Assembly (NCBI GenBank): GCA_014762485.1
Contig: JABURU010000227.1
Span: forward strand, 1 to 6,785
DNA from: Gammaproteobacteria bacterium
GTDB lineage: Bacteria > Pseudomonadota > Gammaproteobacteria > Thiohalospirales > Thiohalospiraceae
Direction of reading: 5' to 3'
DNA length: 6,785 nucleotides
Both the position numbers and the translations under genes were made by a program. Below, piece by piece: positions 5,831-6,785 of this stretch; positions within the stretch are counted from its first letter, which is position 1, and every line of letters begins with the position of its first letter. The notes beneath the pieces are model-generated. The model did not search any database, was not told where the DNA came from, and saw only the letters and a program-made list of their open reading frames with translations.

Positions 5831-6706
5831 CTATATTCGTAGCCAATAATCCGCGAGAATACCAATAAACACGGCCATACCCAACCAGTGATTATTGAGG
5901 AAAGCCTGAAAGCAGCCATCCCGGTCGCGCTCTCGGATCAAGTACTGTTGATATGCTGACAGACCTGCTGCCACAGTGACTCCCATATAATAGAGCGCCC
6001 CCATGTCCATTTGGTTCCCCATCATAAACAGACCGATGATCACCGCGAGTTGCATGATGCCAATGATCAACCTGTCTGCTTCACCGAACAAAATCGCGGT
6101 AGACTTGACCCCTATTTTCAAATCATCATCTCTGTCCACCATGCCGTACATGGTGTCATAGGCAGTAGTCCATAATACGGTGATGAAATAGAGCAACCAC
6201 GCCCCTTGCGCCACGCTACCGGTTTGTGCGGCATAGGCCATCGGTATCGCCCAGGCAAATGCAGCACCTAACACCACCTGGGGCAAATAGGTATAACGTT
6301 TCATAAACGGATAAAGAGCGGCAAGCAGCACGGCACCGAATGACAGGTAGATAGTTAATGGATTCATTAACAGTACCAACAGAAAAGCAGCAATAACTAA
6401 ACCCGCAAATAACTTTAATGCTTCTTGTGGATTTACCTTACCGGAGGCAATGGGCCGCTCGCGAGTACGCTGAACATGTGGGTCTATCTTCCGATCTGCA
6501 TAATCATTGATCACACAGCCGGCCGAACGCATCAACACAACGCCAAGGATAAAAACAAACAGCACTAATGGATCTGGATCCCCCTGAGCAGCAAACCACA
6601 CTCCCCACAAAGTCGGCCATAATAATAAGTAGATCCCGATGGGACGGTTTAGACGCATCAACAGGGCATACTGATACCAGCGTTGTATTACTTCTTGTTT
6701 CTTCAT
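5831..6706 (-). CDS. ubiA: UbiA, 4-hydroxybenzoate polyprenyltransferase
   Basis: UbiA transfers the polyprenyl tail to C3 of 4-hydroxybenzoate in the inner membrane, the second step of ubiquinone synthesis. I chose the ATG at 6706 (291 residues; E. coli 290) rather than a GTG three codons upstream, because the ubiC stop and this start form the coupled overlap TAATG. Both aspartate-rich motifs that bind Mg2+-diphosphate are present: NDYADRKID (67-75), followed by RTRERPIASG, and YDTMYGMVDRDDD (183-195), followed by IGVKSTAILFG. Several hydrophobic segments (about 21-40, 47-63, 97-115, 118-134, 144-160, 167-182, 212-230, 235-252, 274-288) fit the multi-helix UbiA fold. The C-terminal NNHWLGMAVF is family-typical. 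All catalytic residues that I can check are intact. Confidence 0.97.
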   Translation of the reverse strand: MKKQEVIQRWYQYALLMRLNRPIGIYLLLWPTLWGVWFAAQGDPDPLVLFVFILGVVLMRSAGCVINDYADRKIDPHVQRTRERPIASGKVNPQEALKLFAGLVIAAFLLVLLMNPLTIYLSFGAVLLAALYPFMKRYTYLPQVVLGAAFAWAIPMAYAAQTGSVAQGAWLLYFITVLWTTAYDTMYGMVDRDDDLKIGVKSTAILFGEADRLIIGIMQLAVIIGLFMMGNQMDMGALYYMGVTVAAGLSAYQQYLIRERDRDGCFQAFLNNHWLGMAVFIGILADYWLRI

Positions 6707-6785
6707 TATTTCCACTCGCCTATTTCAGGCAAAAAGATCTCATATCCCAGCAATGGCTTGCCACGTAACTTCATTAAAGAACGAC
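6706..6785 (-). CDS. ubiC: UbiC, chorismate pyruvate-lyase (C-terminal fragment, cut by window edge)
   Basis: Only the last 25 codons and the TAA are in the window. The visible peptide begins RSLMKLRGKPLLGYEIFLPE, which lines up with the end of E. coli UbiC ([20 protein letters not shown]). UbiC cleaves chorismate to 4-hydroxybenzoate and pyruvate, giving the substrate of the next gene, ubiA. The stop codon shares its last base with the ubiA start, so the two are co-transcribed and probably translationally coupled. The gene's start, length and promoter cannot be judged here. Confidence 0.88.
   Translation of the reverse strand, partial: RSLMKLRGKPLLGYEIFLPEIGEWK

Noticed and set aside
1..6785. 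Mobile element, phage, CRISPR array, toxin-antitoxin or tRNA genes
   Set aside because: I saw no transposase, integrase, spaced repeats, tRNA-like cloverleaf or paired toxin/antitoxin frames; nearly all of the window is assigned to housekeeping genes.

Overview
The window looks like chromosomal DNA of a gammaproteobacterium. The evidence is the gene set itself: bioB-bioF-bioH-bioC in that order, a BirA-type biotin operator in front of it, a ubiC-ubiA pair, a ComF/GntX-like gene next to the bio genes (a linkage also known in Pseudomonas and, through bioH-gntX, in E. coli), and a small outer-membrane protein of a type common in marine gammaproteobacteria. I cannot name the genus. No insertion sequence, phage gene, CRISPR array, tRNA or rRNA is visible, and coding density is very high.

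Layout, from left to right. Positions 1-4256 carry a five-gene operon on the minus strand, read from right to left: a small uncharacterised three-helix membrane protein (3867-4256), bioB (2825-3856), bioF (1628-2803), bioH (867-1631) and bioC (1-874, running off the left edge). Junctions are tight: 10 nt, 21 nt, a 4-nt ATGA overlap and an 8-nt overlap. Positions 4257-4371 are a divergent control region. It holds a TATAAT box for the leftward operon and a BirA operator (two 9-nt half-sites 16 nt apart, centred on a perfect 10-nt palindrome). Rightwards from it runs a ComF/GntX-like phosphoribosyltransferase gene (4372-5034), which ends in a strong bidirectional terminator (5034-5060). Convergent to it is an outer-membrane beta-barrel gene (5081-5728, minus). 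Upstream of that, also on the minus strand, lie ubiA (5831-6706) and the last 25 codons of ubiC (6706-6785), with a 1-nt TAATG overlap between them.

How the genes work together. BioC and BioH open and close the disguised fatty-acid route to pimeloyl-ACP. BioF makes KAPA from it and BioB performs the last step to biotin. bioA, bioD and birA are not in the window. UbiC and UbiA make and prenylate 4-hydroxybenzoate, the first two committed steps of ubiquinone synthesis. The most interesting points are the unknown membrane protein placed first in a BirA-controlled biotin operon, the sharing of that operator with a ComF-family gene, and the loss of the usual glycine in the PRPP loop of that ComF protein. 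Several starts were reassigned (bioB, membrane protein, comF, ubiA) from Shine-Dalgarno spacing, the promoter position or gene overlap. Otherwise this is an ordinary housekeeping region, and I found no clearly new biological system.
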